DNA of 64,000 bases from Minicystis rosea (GCA_001931535.1 CP016211.1:10028377-10092376), one strand, 5' to 3'. Shown: positions 49,241 through 59,300, counted from the first letter of the stretch. The notes: generated from the sequence alone by a model not told the origin. A program made the numbers and translations.

Positions 49241-50779
49241 TCAATCGATGCGCGCGAGGGCGCGGAAGCGCTCGCGCAGATCGCCGTAGAGCGCGCGATA
49301 GATGGCGTGGATCTCGCGATAGCGCGCGGACGTCGCGGGCTCCGGCGCGAGGCGCGAGGTGACGTGCACGAGCGCATCGGCGGCCTCCTCGACGGAGGAG
49401 AATGCGCCCGCCGCGACGCCGCCGAGGATGGCCGCGCCGAAGGCCGGGCCCTCGGTCGAGGTGGTGACGGCCACCGGGGTGGCGAAGACATCGGCCATCA
49501 TTTGCCGCCAGAAGGGGCTCTTGGCGCCGCCGCCGGTGAGCCGGATTTCGCCGACGCCGGCGCCGGTGGGGTCGATCTCGCGCATCAGATCGAGCGAGTC
49601 GCAGAGGCCGAAGGTGATGCCTTCGAGCACGGCGCGCGAGATGTCGGCCTTGGTGGTGCGCGCGGTGAGGCCGATGAACGCGCCGCGGGCGAGCGCGTCG
49701 GGATGCGGCGTGCGCTCGCCCATCAGATACGGGAGGAAGATGAGGCCGCCCGCGCCGGGGCGCGCGGTGCTCGCGGTGTCGGTGATGATTTCGTAAGGAT
49801 CGACGCCGCGGATCTCGGCGGCCATCTTCTCGCCGTCGGAGAGCGTGTCGCGATACCAGCGCAGGGCGCCGCCGGCGGCGAGCATCACGCCCATCGCGTA
49901 GTACTGGCCGGGGACCGCGTGGCAGAAGCTGTGGAGGCGCATCTGCTCTTCGACGAGGTAGCCCGCCGTGTGCGCGAGGACGACGCCGCTCGTGCCGATC
50001 GAAGCCATCGCGCGGCCGGGGCGCACCACGCCGAGACCCACCGCGCCGGCCGCGTTGTCGGCGGCGCCGCGGGCCACCACGGTGCCGCCGGGGAGGCCGA
50101 GATCTTCGGCCACTTCGGGCGTGATGCGGCCGAGGACTGCTGAAGAATCGAAGGCGGAGGGGAAGAGCGAGGCCGGGAGATCGAAGGCGGCCAGCACTTC
50201 TTGGCTCCACACGCGCGCGCCGGGATCGAAGGCCAGCGTACCGCTCGCGTCGCTGACGTCGGCGGAGAGCTCGCCCGTGAGCAGGAAGCCGGCGTAGTCC
50301 TTGGGCATCAGGACTTTGTCGACGCGCGCGAAGGCCTCGGGCTCGTGCGTGCGCAACCAGAGGAGCTTGGGCAGCGTGAAGCCTTCGAGCGCGCGGTTGC
50401 CGGTGGTGCGGCGGAGGCCGTCGTCGCCGAGCTTCGCGCGAATGGCTTCGCACTCGGCGGTGGTGCGCGTGTCGCACCAGAGGATGGCCGGGCGCACCGG
50501 CTGCCGAGCCGCATCGAGCAGCACGGCAGTGTGCATCTGCCCGGTGATGCCGATGGCGCGAATGCGGCGCGCGCCGGCGCCGAGCGTCGCGGTGATCTCG
50601 CGCAGCGCGAGGCGGAGGGCGCGCGCGAAATCCTCGGGGTCTTGCTCGGCCCAGCCAGGCCGCGGGGTCGCGAGCGGATAGCCGTGCGTGGCCGACGCCT
50701 CCACGCGACCAGTGGATTCGTCGATGGCGATGGCCTTGAGGCCGCTCGTGCCGACGTCGATGCCGACGAGAAGACCCAT
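49241..50779 (-). CDS. xylB: Xylulokinase
   Basis: 512 residues. FGGY carbohydrate kinase: phosphate-1 motif GIDVGTSGLKAIAID, substrate elements ITGQMHTAVLLD and WCDTRTTAECE, and the second ATP-binding part ITFGLCDSLDLMR and LTGGGAKSPFWRQM. The HTAVLLD and WCDTR residues agree with xylulokinase rather than glycerol or gluconate kinase. It phosphorylates D-xylulose for the pentose phosphate pathway. Lies 5 bp after the polyol dehydrogenase gene, so the pair should turn a polyol into xylulose 5-phosphate. Confidence 0.88.
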   Translation of the reverse strand: MGLLVGIDVGTSGLKAIAIDESTGRVEASATHGYPLATPRPGWAEQDPEDFARALRLALREITATLGAGARRIRAIGITGQMHTAVLLDAARQPVRPAILWCDTRTTAECEAIRAKLGDDGLRRTTGNRALEGFTLPKLLWLRTHEPEAFARVDKVLMPKDYAGFLLTGELSADVSDASGTLAFDPGARVWSQEVLAAFDLPASLFPSAFDSSAVLGRITPEVAEDLGLPGGTVVARGAADNAAGAVGLGVVRPGRAMASIGTSGVVLAHTAGYLVEEQMRLHSFCHAVPGQYYAMGVMLAAGGALRWYRDTLSDGEKMAAEIRGVDPYEIITDTASTARPGAGGLIFLPYLMGERTPHPDALARGAFIGLTARTTKADISRAVLEGITFGLCDSLDLMREIDPTGAGVGEIRLTGGGAKSPFWRQMMADVFATPVAVTTSTEGPAFGAAILGGVAAGAFSSVEEAADALVHVTSRLAPEPATSARYREIHAIYRALYGDLRERFRALARID

Positions 50780-50784
50780 GGCCC

Positions 50785-51795
50785 TCACCACACGATCTGG
50801 AGCTTCATCCCCGCCGTACCGCGCTTCATCATGTCGAGGCCGCGCGGCAGCTCCTCCACCGGCATGGCCTCGTGGATGAGCTTCTCGACCTTGACCGCGC
50901 CGTGCTCCATGAGCTTGAAGGCGCGATCGTAGGTGCGGCGAATGGCGAAGCTGCCGATGATCTCGAGGTCGCGCCGGTAGATCTCGAAGGGCGAGATCTC
51001 GATCTTGTCCTGCGGGCCGCAGACGCCGAAGACCAGGTACTTGCCGCCGTTCTTCACGTATTTGATCGAGTCGGTCATGACCTTGGCGATGCCGGTCGCG
51101 TCGATGACGACGTCGAAGCCGTAGCGGGCAATCTTCTTGAGCTTGGCCTCGAGATCGTTGTCGGCGATGACCACGTCGCTCGCGCCGAGCTCCTTGGCGA
51201 GCGCGAGCTTGGACTCGACGACGTCGACGACGGTGACCGAAGAGGCGCCGCCTGCGCGGCTCGCCTGCAGGTGGAGCTGACCGATGGGGCCGGCGCCGAG
51301 GATGAGGACCTCCGAGCCGATGTCGATGCGCGCGCGATCCTGACCGAAGACGACGCACGCGAGCGGCTCGCAGAAGGCGGCCTCGGAGAAGGAGACGTTG
51401 GCGAAGCGATAACAGTTCTTCGCGGGGACGCGGACGTACTCGCCGAAGCCGCCGTCGCGGGTGACGCCCACCGCGTTCCAATGAAGACAGTGGTTCTGCC
51501 GGTTGATCATGCAGAAGTGGCAGTCTTCACAGGTCACGGTGGGGTCGACCATGACGCGATCGCCGGGCGCGAGATCGGTGACCTCGGCGCCGATCTTCAC
51601 CACCTCGCCCGCCAGCTCGTGGCCGGGGACGAGCGGGAAGGTCGGGAAGAAATCACCCTCCCAGATGTGGACGTCGGTGCCGCAGATGCCGCAGGCGCGG
51701 GCGCGCACGAGCACGTCGCGCGGGCCGATGGTGGGCTCGGCGACATCGTTCCTGACGGTGATCTTCTTGATGCCTTCGAGGACGGCTGCCTTCAT
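50785..51795 (-). CDS. Zinc-dependent polyol/sorbitol-type dehydrogenase
   Basis: 336 residues from ATG 51795. Medium-chain dehydrogenase: catalytic-zinc Cys and His in ACGICGTDVH and VPGHELAGEV, structural-zinc Cys set CEDCHFCMINRQNHC, NAD site ILGAGPIGQLHL and the acidic VVDVVESK. Resembles sorbitol/xylitol/threonine dehydrogenases. Next to xylB, so xylitol or D-arabitol to D-xylulose is the most likely reaction (inference). Confidence 0.85.
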   Translation of the reverse strand: MKAAVLEGIKKITVRNDVAEPTIGPRDVLVRARACGICGTDVHIWEGDFFPTFPLVPGHELAGEVVKIGAEVTDLAPGDRVMVDPTVTCEDCHFCMINRQNHCLHWNAVGVTRDGGFGEYVRVPAKNCYRFANVSFSEAAFCEPLACVVFGQDRARIDIGSEVLILGAGPIGQLHLQASRAGGASSVTVVDVVESKLALAKELGASDVVIADNDLEAKLKKIARYGFDVVIDATGIAKVMTDSIKYVKNGGKYLVFGVCGPQDKIEISPFEIYRRDLEIIGSFAIRRTYDRAFKLMEHGAVKVEKLIHEAMPVEELPRGLDMMKRGTAGMKLQIVW

Positions 51796-51943
51796 GAGAA
51801 GCGGGCATAGGCCCGCCCGCGGCGCGCGTCGAGACTCCGCGGGCGGGGCGGTGGGTTCCTTGGAGGGCCGAGAGGGCGGCTGTGATGTAGGGCAGCCCGC
51901 TGGATGACGACGGACGATGCGCTGCCCAGGCAGCCGGCCAGCT

Positions 51944-52075
51944 TCATCGGCCTGGCATCCGGCGGTTGGCCTCAGCACGGAGCGCCCTGGGGTCGCAAAG
52001 CACGCGCTCGCGGTCGTGCCAAACCACGGACCAGCCGCGGGCCTCGGCTGCGATCGCGAGGGCCTCGCGATACAT
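51944..52075 (-). CDS. Short ORF or gene remnant
   Basis: 43 residues from ATG 52075 (MYREALAIAAEARGWSVVWH at the start). It reads like the C-terminal end of a larger alpha/beta protein, and codons upstream (back to a TAG at 52130) are in the same frame but without a good start. The TAG is the stop of the gene above. It may be the remains of a gene broken by insertion. The rest of 51796-52129 (334 bp) holds no gene that I can support. Confidence 0.3.
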   Translation of the reverse strand: MYREALAIAAEARGWSVVWHDRERVLCDPRALRAEANRRMPGR

Positions 52076-52129
52076 GACGCCGAAGTCCTTCCGGATTCCG
52101 GAGCGGCTCCCGCGCTGAGCATCGAAGAC

Positions 52130-52486
52130 CTACTTGCCGCTCACGCGGTGTGGAGGGTTTGGTTCTGTACGACCGGCGGTGTACTCCTGCAAGCACGCCG
52201 CGATGATCTCAACGGCCTTCCGGTGAGGCATCCAGCTGGCATTGGGATAGGCAGCCTCGCGGTAGAAACCATCCGAATCTCGGTAGCCGTCCGACGGCAG
52301 ATTGCCGGCACTATCGGCCACATCGAAGCTCCAGCTGTCATTCCGGGCGCGGAAGTACAAGTCCCGCCCACGCACGGAGCCGAACCCCTGGACCGGGCAG
52401 TCGCCATGGACCTCGAAAGCGGCATCGAACTCCGAGGCGACGACCCGCAGCAACTTCAATCCTTCTGGGTGTTCATGAATTTCCAC
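52130..52486 (-). CDS. Small acidic protein, immunity-like
   Basis: 118 residues, predicted as a small alpha/beta protein. Blocks GRDLYFRARNDSWSFDVADS, GYRDSDGFYREAAYPNASWM and HRKAVEIIAACLQEYTAG resemble small proteins from polymorphic-toxin immunity loci of myxobacteria. This is my impression, not a search result. It is 37 bp after the helical Ala-rich gene and on the same strand as the SIR2 genes. Confidence 0.5.
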   Translation of the reverse strand: MEIHEHPEGLKLLRVVASEFDAAFEVHGDCPVQGFGSVRGRDLYFRARNDSWSFDVADSAGNLPSDGYRDSDGFYREAAYPNASWMPHRKAVEIIAACLQEYTAGRTEPNPPHRVSGK

Positions 52487-52523
52487 GACCCAAATCCTCC
52501 GCCGGCATGGGTCCCGTGAGTGT

Positions 52524-53084
52524 TCATCCGTCTCGTAGCACTACCGCGAAGAAGCGTTCCGCCGCCGCAATGACATTCTCCGCGCTCTTTGCACGGCATG
52601 CCCCGCCAATGGCAGCAATCGCCGGCCAGCCATACTTGGGCGCGTCGGCGGCCCAGGCAACCGTGCGCCCCGCCCAGGCAGCTGCCTTTGGTTCCAGTCT
52701 CCACACCGCCATCGCCCGCCGAGCGGCCTCAGGGCTTGCGCGGGCTGCGGCTTCCGCGTGCTCGTCACATGGACATGCGGCCCAGATCTCGGCGGCCTCG
52801 ACCGCTCTCAGCGGTTCGGCGCGATCCGGGTAGGCATCACTCCAGAGCGTCGCGACGTCACGTGCCAATGAGATGGCCAGGCGAGTGATAACGAGCTTCA
52901 CGCTCTCCGGGCCCCATGGACGGGCAACCCGCGCGAGGATTGCCTCCACGGAGGGACTCGCCACCAGCGCGTCGTCCAAACGGACGGTCGAATCCTGGCG
53001 GCCACCGCCCGAGAACGAGAGCTCGAACGCGCGCGCAACCACCGCCGTGGCAAGCGCTTCATGCAAGGAGCGGGGTGTCGTCAT
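52524..53084 (-). CDS. Ala-rich helical protein, possibly Imm5-like
   Basis: 186 residues from ATG 53084, highly helical with Ala-rich repeats (AVEAAEIWAACPCDEHAEAA, EAARRAMAVWRLEPKAAAWA, AIAAIGGACRAKSAENVIAA) spaced like the helices of Imm5-type immunity proteins. The evidence is weak. It may be a partner of the SIR2-NACHT operon or simply an immunity gene parked in the same island. It is separated from the SIR2 gene by 230 bp with its own possible promoter. Confidence 0.4.
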   Translation of the reverse strand: MTTPRSLHEALATAVVARAFELSFSGGGRQDSTVRLDDALVASPSVEAILARVARPWGPESVKLVITRLAISLARDVATLWSDAYPDRAEPLRAVEAAEIWAACPCDEHAEAAARASPEAARRAMAVWRLEPKAAAWAGRTVAWAADAPKYGWPAIAAIGGACRAKSAENVIAAAERFFAVVLRDG

Positions 53085-53114
53085 CTTTGAACCATGTTAT
53101 GCCGCCGAAAGGAT

Positions 53115-53224
53115 GGGGAATGAGCCGCGGCCGAAGGCCGCCGGCTCCATTCCCTTGTTCGGCGTCTGTGAGCGTGGCACAGGCGATCCGCGATCTCCTC
53201 CTGGTAGGCAGTTGACGCGTCAAC
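53115..53224. promoter_or_regulatory. Intergenic inverted repeats after SIR2 gene
   Basis: The gap 53085-53314 carries an imperfect hairpin (53115-53154; arms GGGGAATGAGCC and a GGCTCCATTCCC-like complement) and a perfect 14-bp palindrome GTTGACGCGTCAAC (53211-53224). The first may be the terminator of the SIR2 operon. The second lies about 130 bp upstream of the next gene's start and may be an operator. Confidence 0.4.
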
Positions 53225-53314
53225 ATCTCTTCAAGCCGCGCCAGCCTCCTTGGCGGAAGTCTTGTGGTGCTCGGCTTCCCTCCGGAGAGCAAGGCGGACG
53301 GGGCCCCGATCACC

Positions 53315-54166
53315 TCATATGAGTCCCCGAAGGAACGGAGCGAGGTCGCCGTAGTCGTCGCCGTAAGCAACCGCAAACAGGCGCTCGGAGAGAGGGTGCT
53401 TGCTCTGGATGGCGGCCCGCTCGCCGCTACGACACAATAGGTAGTGACGTGTCTCGGAGCCTTTGAAGACATCACGTGACCAGGCGATGAGGCTGCCCAG
53501 GTTAGGGTCGTCGAGGCCCTGACCGACGCCGACGAACAGCAGCGTGCGCAGCGCGCGGAAAGCCCGCTGGAACGCCTGTGCCGTGGTGTCCTGGAGGAGT
53601 CGCTGGTACGAGCGCACGCCGAGCACGACGGTGTCGGGCCGCTGGTAGACGCCGTGCAAGTGGACGATCGCCCGGTCGTCACCTCGCAGCACGCGCTCGA
53701 CGTCGGCGGTGTCTCGCCAGGTGCAGGCCGGGAGGCCGTTGACGCGTTCAAGCACGTCGTCGTAGTTGGTCGTGAGGAGGGGCACACCGAGCGCCACGAG
53801 AGCCTCTGGCACGGCGCGATCGCGGATAGGGATCCCCTTGAAAGACTCGCGCAACCAACGGCCGTAATCGCCGCCTCCGTGCTCGGCCCCGAGCTTCCCT
53901 GCGATGTGCTCGGCAGCCGAGAGCATCTCGTCGAGATCGGGAGAGGCGAGCAGCGTTCGCTGCGTCGCTGCCCAGGTCGCGTGGGGCGCCACTCCGAGCT
54001 TCTCGCACTCGGCCACGCCCAGCTCGAGCAGGCCTCTCCAGGTGATGGGATCGGGCCGGCGGGCCGGGTCGTGTGTGGCGGCGGCCGAGGCACCGAGACC
54101 GACGATACAGATCACGTGGCCACGGGCAATGTCGGCGCGGAGATCATCGACGAGCGTCGTTGGCAT
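53315..54166 (-). CDS. Stand-alone SIR2-like protein, active-site residues kept
   Basis: 283 residues from ATG 54166 (a GGAG ribosome binding site falls in the 14-bp gap after the HEAT gene). SIR2-like Rossmann domain: nucleotide loop VGLGASAAA, Asn/Asp of LLTTNYDDVLE and catalytic His in IVHLHGVY, the residues SIR2-family NADases need. The C-terminal half continues in the same fold (AFRALRTLLFVGVGQGLDD, SETRHYLLC). In defence systems SIR2 domains deplete NAD+ to abort infection. About half its residues match the SIR2 domain fused to NACHT in the upstream gene, so they are paralogues. Probably the effector of the operon. Confidence 0.82.
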   Translation of the reverse strand: MPTTLVDDLRADIARGHVICIVGLGASAAATHDPARRPDPITWRGLLELGVAECEKLGVAPHATWAATQRTLLASPDLDEMLSAAEHIAGKLGAEHGGGDYGRWLRESFKGIPIRDRAVPEALVALGVPLLTTNYDDVLERVNGLPACTWRDTADVERVLRGDDRAIVHLHGVYQRPDTVVLGVRSYQRLLQDTTAQAFQRAFRALRTLLFVGVGQGLDDPNLGSLIAWSRDVFKGSETRHYLLCRSGERAAIQSKHPLSERLFAVAYGDDYGDLAPFLRGLI

Positions 54167-54180
54167 TGGGAGGGCTCCTG

Positions 54181-56391
54181 TCAGGATCCGGTGACTTCCA
54201 TGAGCGCCTGATAACAGGCGTCGCCGAGAGAATTCGTTGTATATTCCGGACCTTCCACCTCCCGGCTCGCCTCCGGGTGGATGCACGCGATGGCGAGAGC
54301 CTCGGCGATGCGTTCGCGAAAGGTAGGTTGCTCGATCGCCTGGCGGCTGATCGCGAGAGCCTTGAGCACCAGTGTCGCGGCGTATGCGGCGCCGGCGCTC
54401 GGACCAGTGAGCGCAGGGAGTAGGTTATCCAGAACGGCCGGGTCGAACTGCTGAAAGCGCTGGGCGGCAACGATGGCAGCGGCGCGGACGGTATCTACAT
54501 CTCGGCAGCACGCCAGCAGCGCCGCCCCGACATCGGGGCCAATCCTGCGCAGGGATCCCAGCGTCGTGATCGCGAATGCCCTGATTTCAAAATCGTTCTC
54601 GTGAAAGCATGCAGCGAGCAGGCGCGGCGCCAGGCTGGCGCCGAGCTCTTCGTTCAGCAGCGCGGGACTACGTCGGCCGAGTTCCGCCAGGGTGGCAAAC
54701 GCTTGTTCTTGATGCCGCCAGTCATCGGTCTCGGACAGGTGCTCGATCACCGAGTGAGCCGCCGATGGCACGCTCGTGCAGAGCAGCGCCGCCACCGCTG
54801 TCGCCACATCATGCGCCGGCCCACGGGGGACGACGTCATTGGTAGCGTCCAGCAGAGCACGCAGGAGATGCTGGGGATCCGGGATCCGGATCGCAAGAGA
54901 GGTGAGGAGCGCCTCAGCCGCTCGGTCGGTTGCGTCTACGGTTTGTCGAGACTCAGTCGGCAAAAGCAAGCGGGTCAGTGCCGCGCGGACGGCGCGCACC
55001 ACGATGGGATCCGGGTGGTCGGCCAACGAATCCAGAAACTGCTCTATTTGAGACCGCAGGCTGAGAGACTCTCCCACTGGTGTGTCGTCAAATGCGCTGT
55101 CGTCCCCAGCGATCCATCGCTCGAGACGCCCGAGAGCGTCGACGGGTGGAACCTCCGCCAACTGCAGGACGATCCACTGGGCCGCGTGATCGAAGTCGAT
55201 CGGCAACTCATTATAGAGAAACTCCGCCAAACCCTTCACGTCGAAAGGCTCGCGCACGTAGTGTTCGCGCGCCGCCACGATGGCCTTGCCGATAACCGTT
55301 GCCTCACTCCGCAGTTGAACCAGCCTCTCCCAGAGTCGAGGACCGAGACGGCCCAGCGTGGGAGCAAGCTCGGCCAACACCTCGGGTCGAGTCTCCTTGT
55401 CCCCCCATGCCAAGACTGCCCGCAAAAACGCCACCGGCGGCATGGGATGAAAACCACAGATGCGGACGCAGGAAGGGAGCAATTGCGCCGGCGCCGAATC
55501 GAGCGACGCGAGGAGCATGGCTTCGATCAGCGCCAACTGCATAGCAGTTTCACCTACCCCTATTGTCATGTTTTGAAACATCTGCGTGAAGGCGTCGAGG
55601 ACCGCGGCCTGCGCCCGGGGACCGGCAGTGGGAAGGAGGAGAGAAAGGTCCTTCAGCAAGTCGGGAGTCACGCTTCCGGCGTAGCCAATAATCGCTCGCG
55701 CAACCGCCGACTCGTGGTCGGCTTTGGAGTCCGCGGATACTAGCCACGACTTGAAGCTTGTCGCGTCGTCATGGCGAATTTGACCAAGCGCGTCAGCCAA
55801 GACGGTTCCCGTGTAACCCATACTGGGGTCTGAGGTTTCATCTACCGCAACCATATGCTCAGCCAGCGCGACAACCACGTCCTGTCCGATTTGCGAAACG
55901 CGTCCACCTGCGTGGAGAGCCGTGTCGGCCGCAGCGCGCTGCTGGTCGTCGGCGGACTGAAGCTGAGCCACCAGGGCGGCGATGCGAACTCGAGTCATTG
56001 GGTCAGGTGGTTGGGCCGCCTTCTCCTCATGGCTCGGAGTCTGGGTATCGGGAGGTGACTCTTCGGGGAAGAAAGGTGCGTCATCCACCAGAGCGGCCGC
56101 AACCTGGCAGAATCGGAGCAGTGCGCGCAGCTTTCGCCAGGAAATTTTGAGGCCGAATTCGGAAGAAGAATTTGCGACTTCCAGGAGCCTGGACAGAGCG
56201 TCGTGGAGGCTTTCCGATGGGGGCAGCTGCCCGAGCGCTCCAGGCGTGATGACCCAGCGGCTCCAGGTTTCCACGAAGTCTTTCAATTTCGCCCGGAACT
56301 CCGGTGTCGTGCGAGCGGCCAATACAGTATGGAGATAGCTCCAAGTGCCCACAAAACTGGGTCTGAGCTCGGCCGCAACGTCGTTCAGCAC
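54181..56391 (-). CDS. HEAT-repeat protein, likely C-terminal part of the SIR2-NACHT protein
   Basis: In this frame, codons from GTG 56391 give 736 residues ending in a helical-repeat array (TMFQ ... ALLDATNDVVP, SETDDWRHQEQAFATLAEL, FEIRAFAITTLGSLRRIG, GAAYAATLVLKALAISRQ), typical of HEAT/ARM solenoids. The GTG overlaps the stop of the preceding ORF (GTGCTGA), so an independent coupled gene is possible. But the in-frame residues just before it (LLLALGESLVEIERHRPILR) look coding, and one extra G at 56479-56484 would join the two ORFs as a single protein of about 1859 residues. I favour the fused form. HEAT arrays in NLR-like proteins usually sense the trigger. Confidence 0.7.
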   Translation of the reverse strand: MLNDVAAELRPSFVGTWSYLHTVLAARTTPEFRAKLKDFVETWSRWVITPGALGQLPPSESLHDALSRLLEVANSSSEFGLKISWRKLRALLRFCQVAAALVDDAPFFPEESPPDTQTPSHEEKAAQPPDPMTRVRIAALVAQLQSADDQQRAAADTALHAGGRVSQIGQDVVVALAEHMVAVDETSDPSMGYTGTVLADALGQIRHDDATSFKSWLVSADSKADHESAVARAIIGYAGSVTPDLLKDLSLLLPTAGPRAQAAVLDAFTQMFQNMTIGVGETAMQLALIEAMLLASLDSAPAQLLPSCVRICGFHPMPPVAFLRAVLAWGDKETRPEVLAELAPTLGRLGPRLWERLVQLRSEATVIGKAIVAAREHYVREPFDVKGLAEFLYNELPIDFDHAAQWIVLQLAEVPPVDALGRLERWIAGDDSAFDDTPVGESLSLRSQIEQFLDSLADHPDPIVVRAVRAALTRLLLPTESRQTVDATDRAAEALLTSLAIRIPDPQHLLRALLDATNDVVPRGPAHDVATAVAALLCTSVPSAAHSVIEHLSETDDWRHQEQAFATLAELGRRSPALLNEELGASLAPRLLAACFHENDFEIRAFAITTLGSLRRIGPDVGAALLACCRDVDTVRAAAIVAAQRFQQFDPAVLDNLLPALTGPSAGAAYAATLVLKALAISRQAIEQPTFRERIAEALAIACIHPEASREVEGPEYTTNSLGDACYQALMEVTGS

Positions 56392-59300
56392 CGACCGGAG
56401 TATCGGTCGATGACGCTCGATCTCGACGAGACTCTCGCCGAGCGCGAGAAGCAAGACACCGGCTTCCCCTTGCAGCGGCCCCCCTGTTGCCACCGCTCCA
56501 GGCAGCGAGCACGCAGCGCAGCCCCGGGTGCCCCGGCCGAGAGAACCGACGTCAGCAGACGCGAAAACGGTGCCTCCCGCGTAATTGCTTCTGCAAGACA
56601 CCGCTCCGTTCCGCGAACGTCCGGGTTCGTGTGGCACAGCCACACGATATCGGCAGTCGCCGGGTCCTCGATGAGCTTGGCCCACCCCTCGGGATGCCGG
56701 AACGCTGCCTGCCGAAGTGGAAGCTCCGATGCCGGAAAGAGCGCTCCAGCCTCTGCCTCCAGCGTGCGATACCCGGTATCGGCGCGGTGCGCTCCCGCGC
56801 CTGCTCGTCGCACCACGACTGCAACCGCCGGCAGCGTATGCCATTTCCCTAAGGCGACAATCTCCGCTGCAGCATCGGCCAGCGCCGGGTCCGCTCCAGC
56901 GAGCGTCGTACACAGCACTTCCTCGGCAAATCGGCCTGCCTCACTGCCGCGCAGAGCGCCATAGGCACTCACCAGCCGCTCGCGCAGCGCCTTGAATCGT
57001 TCCGCCCTCTGGGACTCCGCATAGTGCTTCAACATCTCCGCGCACACCTGCCGAACCACCGCCGCCGGGGCGCGGCCACACTCCGGTAAGGCCGCTGCGA
57101 CGAACAGGAGCGCGCGATGAAGGAGTTCGTCGTGCGGGAGTGTCTCCGCCAACGCCGAGCGCAACACCCCCTCCAACTCGTCGGGCATGGCCTTAGCTAT
57201 CTGCGCCACCGCGAGCAGCAGGGGCTCACGCCAGCGTGGGTTCGCCAAGTGCTCGTGCACCATCTCCTTGGTGGTAGCGGCCTTGCGCGTGATCTGCCGC
57301 GCGACGAAGTACTCCTGGAAGGTCAGGTGGGCAAACCCGTACAGGCCCTCGCCGCGAGCGAGGAGGAGTCCGCTCTCGCGGCGCACGGCCTCGATGAAGT
57401 CGGTCACGTCTTTCTTGAAGCTGCCAGGCAGATGGTCGACGTCCTCACCTCGCCACTTCGCCAAGGCTTCCGTCACGAGGCGGCGGAGTTCGCTCTCGCT
57501 GGCAAGACCGGTGGGCCGTTCGGTGTGGATCCAGAGCGCGACGGGCCCGAGGACATCAACGACCTCGTCCATGGATAGCCCAGTCTCACGCCAGGTCTCG
57601 ACCAGGGTGCGCGTGGCGCTCTCGTACAGCTCGATCCGCAGGCGCGGGAGCCGGCCTTCGCTCCGATTCAACATGGCGAGCAGGGTCAGCAACAACGGGT
57701 TGACCGCGAGCCGTTGGATGCGCGGGTGCTCGAGGGCGCGCGACAAAGCCTGGCGCTGCGCTTCGGCGCGTCGCTCTTGCTCGGCCGGGGGGCGCTCGCC
57801 GGCCTGCCGCTGCTCGACGGCGAGGCACCACCGCCGCAGGAAGGCGTCGATCGCGTCGCCGGACATGTCTTGCACGGTATAATGAGCGATCGCGTCGCGC
57901 AGCGGTGCCGCGTGGTACCCAGCGATGCGCGATGTGACGAGGACCTGGTTGCCGCCTGCCTCGACGGGCGGGGGCGCAGGTATCCATCCCGCGCGCCGGC
58001 CGTCGCGCTTCGGCGGCTCGGGGTCGCGCGCCCACGTGCGGACCAGCGTCTCGATCTGACGCGCGATCTCTTGCCGCTCACGCATGCCCGCGACTTCGTC
58101 GAGGCCGTCGAGCAGGACAAGCGCGGTGTTGTTCGAGATGTGGTGCTCGAATATGTCGCGGAGGGCGCCTCTCGCGATCGCGAGCTGCTGGCCCTCCCAG
58201 TAGGCTGGCAAAAAGTCGAGCATCGCCAGCTCGGGAGTCTTTTTACGCGCTTCGGCGTAAGCGGCGATGCGGACGTAGATGGGGAGGCGCGTCGGGCCGA
58301 GATCCGCTTGCTTTGCCACGCCTTCCTGCTGCTCCGAGGCGTTCTCTTGGGGAGCGACGAGCACGTGCTCTTTGCCCTCGCGCATGGCTCGCGCGTAGTG
58401 CAGCCCCAGGTACTTGAGCAGCGTGGTCTTCCCACTGCCTGGATCGCCCAGGATAATCGCGCGACGTTCACGCCGCACCACCTCGGCGAGGGGCACGGGT
58501 TTACGAGCCTCGGCGATCGGGCGCCCTTGCACGTCGCGGCGCCCGGACTGAAGCACGCGCAGAGCGTAGCCGGAGCATGCAAGCACTTTGTTGGTCTCCT
58601 CGTCGACCAGGGCTTCGTCGGCGTCGGAGATACCCAGCTTCTCGAGCTGCTCGCGGACGTCGGCGTCGAGGAGCCTTCTATCGTAGGCGCGCTCGATGGG
58701 GTTGTCGGGCTCGCCTTGAAGCTCGACGTAAACTTGATCGAGCGGGATGCTGATGCTCTGGGCGGCGCCGCTCAGGCCTCGGAGGTCGAGCAGACCGAAC
58801 TCGCCGATCAGGTGATCCAGGTACGTGTTCCGATCCGTGTCGGAAAACGGAGTCGTGGGGGGTCGAGCGGCAATCTGGCCTGTCGGCGCCGAGAACCGGG
58901 GCGCCGGAGCAAGCCTGCGGAGAAAAACCGCCAAGTCTGCTTGGGAGTCGCCGTAGGGCAGCGCAAACAGACGTTCTTCAATGGGGTGTCGACGCTGGAG
59001 CGCCTCGCGCTCGCTGGTTCGGCAGAGCAGATAATGGCGCGTCTCCGAGCCCTTAAAGACGCTGCGTGACCACGTGATGAGGGCGCGAAGGTTGGGGTCC
59101 TCGAGCAAGTCGTCGGCGCCGACGAAGATCACTGTGCGCAGCGCCCGGAACGCCTGCTGGAGGGCTTGCGCGGAGGGATCGTGCCACAGCCTCTCGAACG
59201 CGCGCGTACCCAGCACGACCGTGTCCGGCCGTTCGAAGACCCCGCGGAGGTGGACGATCGCCTGTTCGCTGCCGCGCAGCACTCGCTCGACCCTTGCATG

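Noticed and set aside
48472..49491. 339-residue ORF antisense to, or out of frame with, the transglutaminase-like gene
   Set aside because: Arg/Ser/Pro-rich shadow in a high-GC frame that overlaps two supported genes.
56479..56484. Programmed -1 frameshift as the favoured reading of SIR2-NACHT-HEAT
   Set aside because: Three other genes in the window have the same type of one-base loss at sites that are not slippery heptamers, so an assembly error explains all of them more simply.
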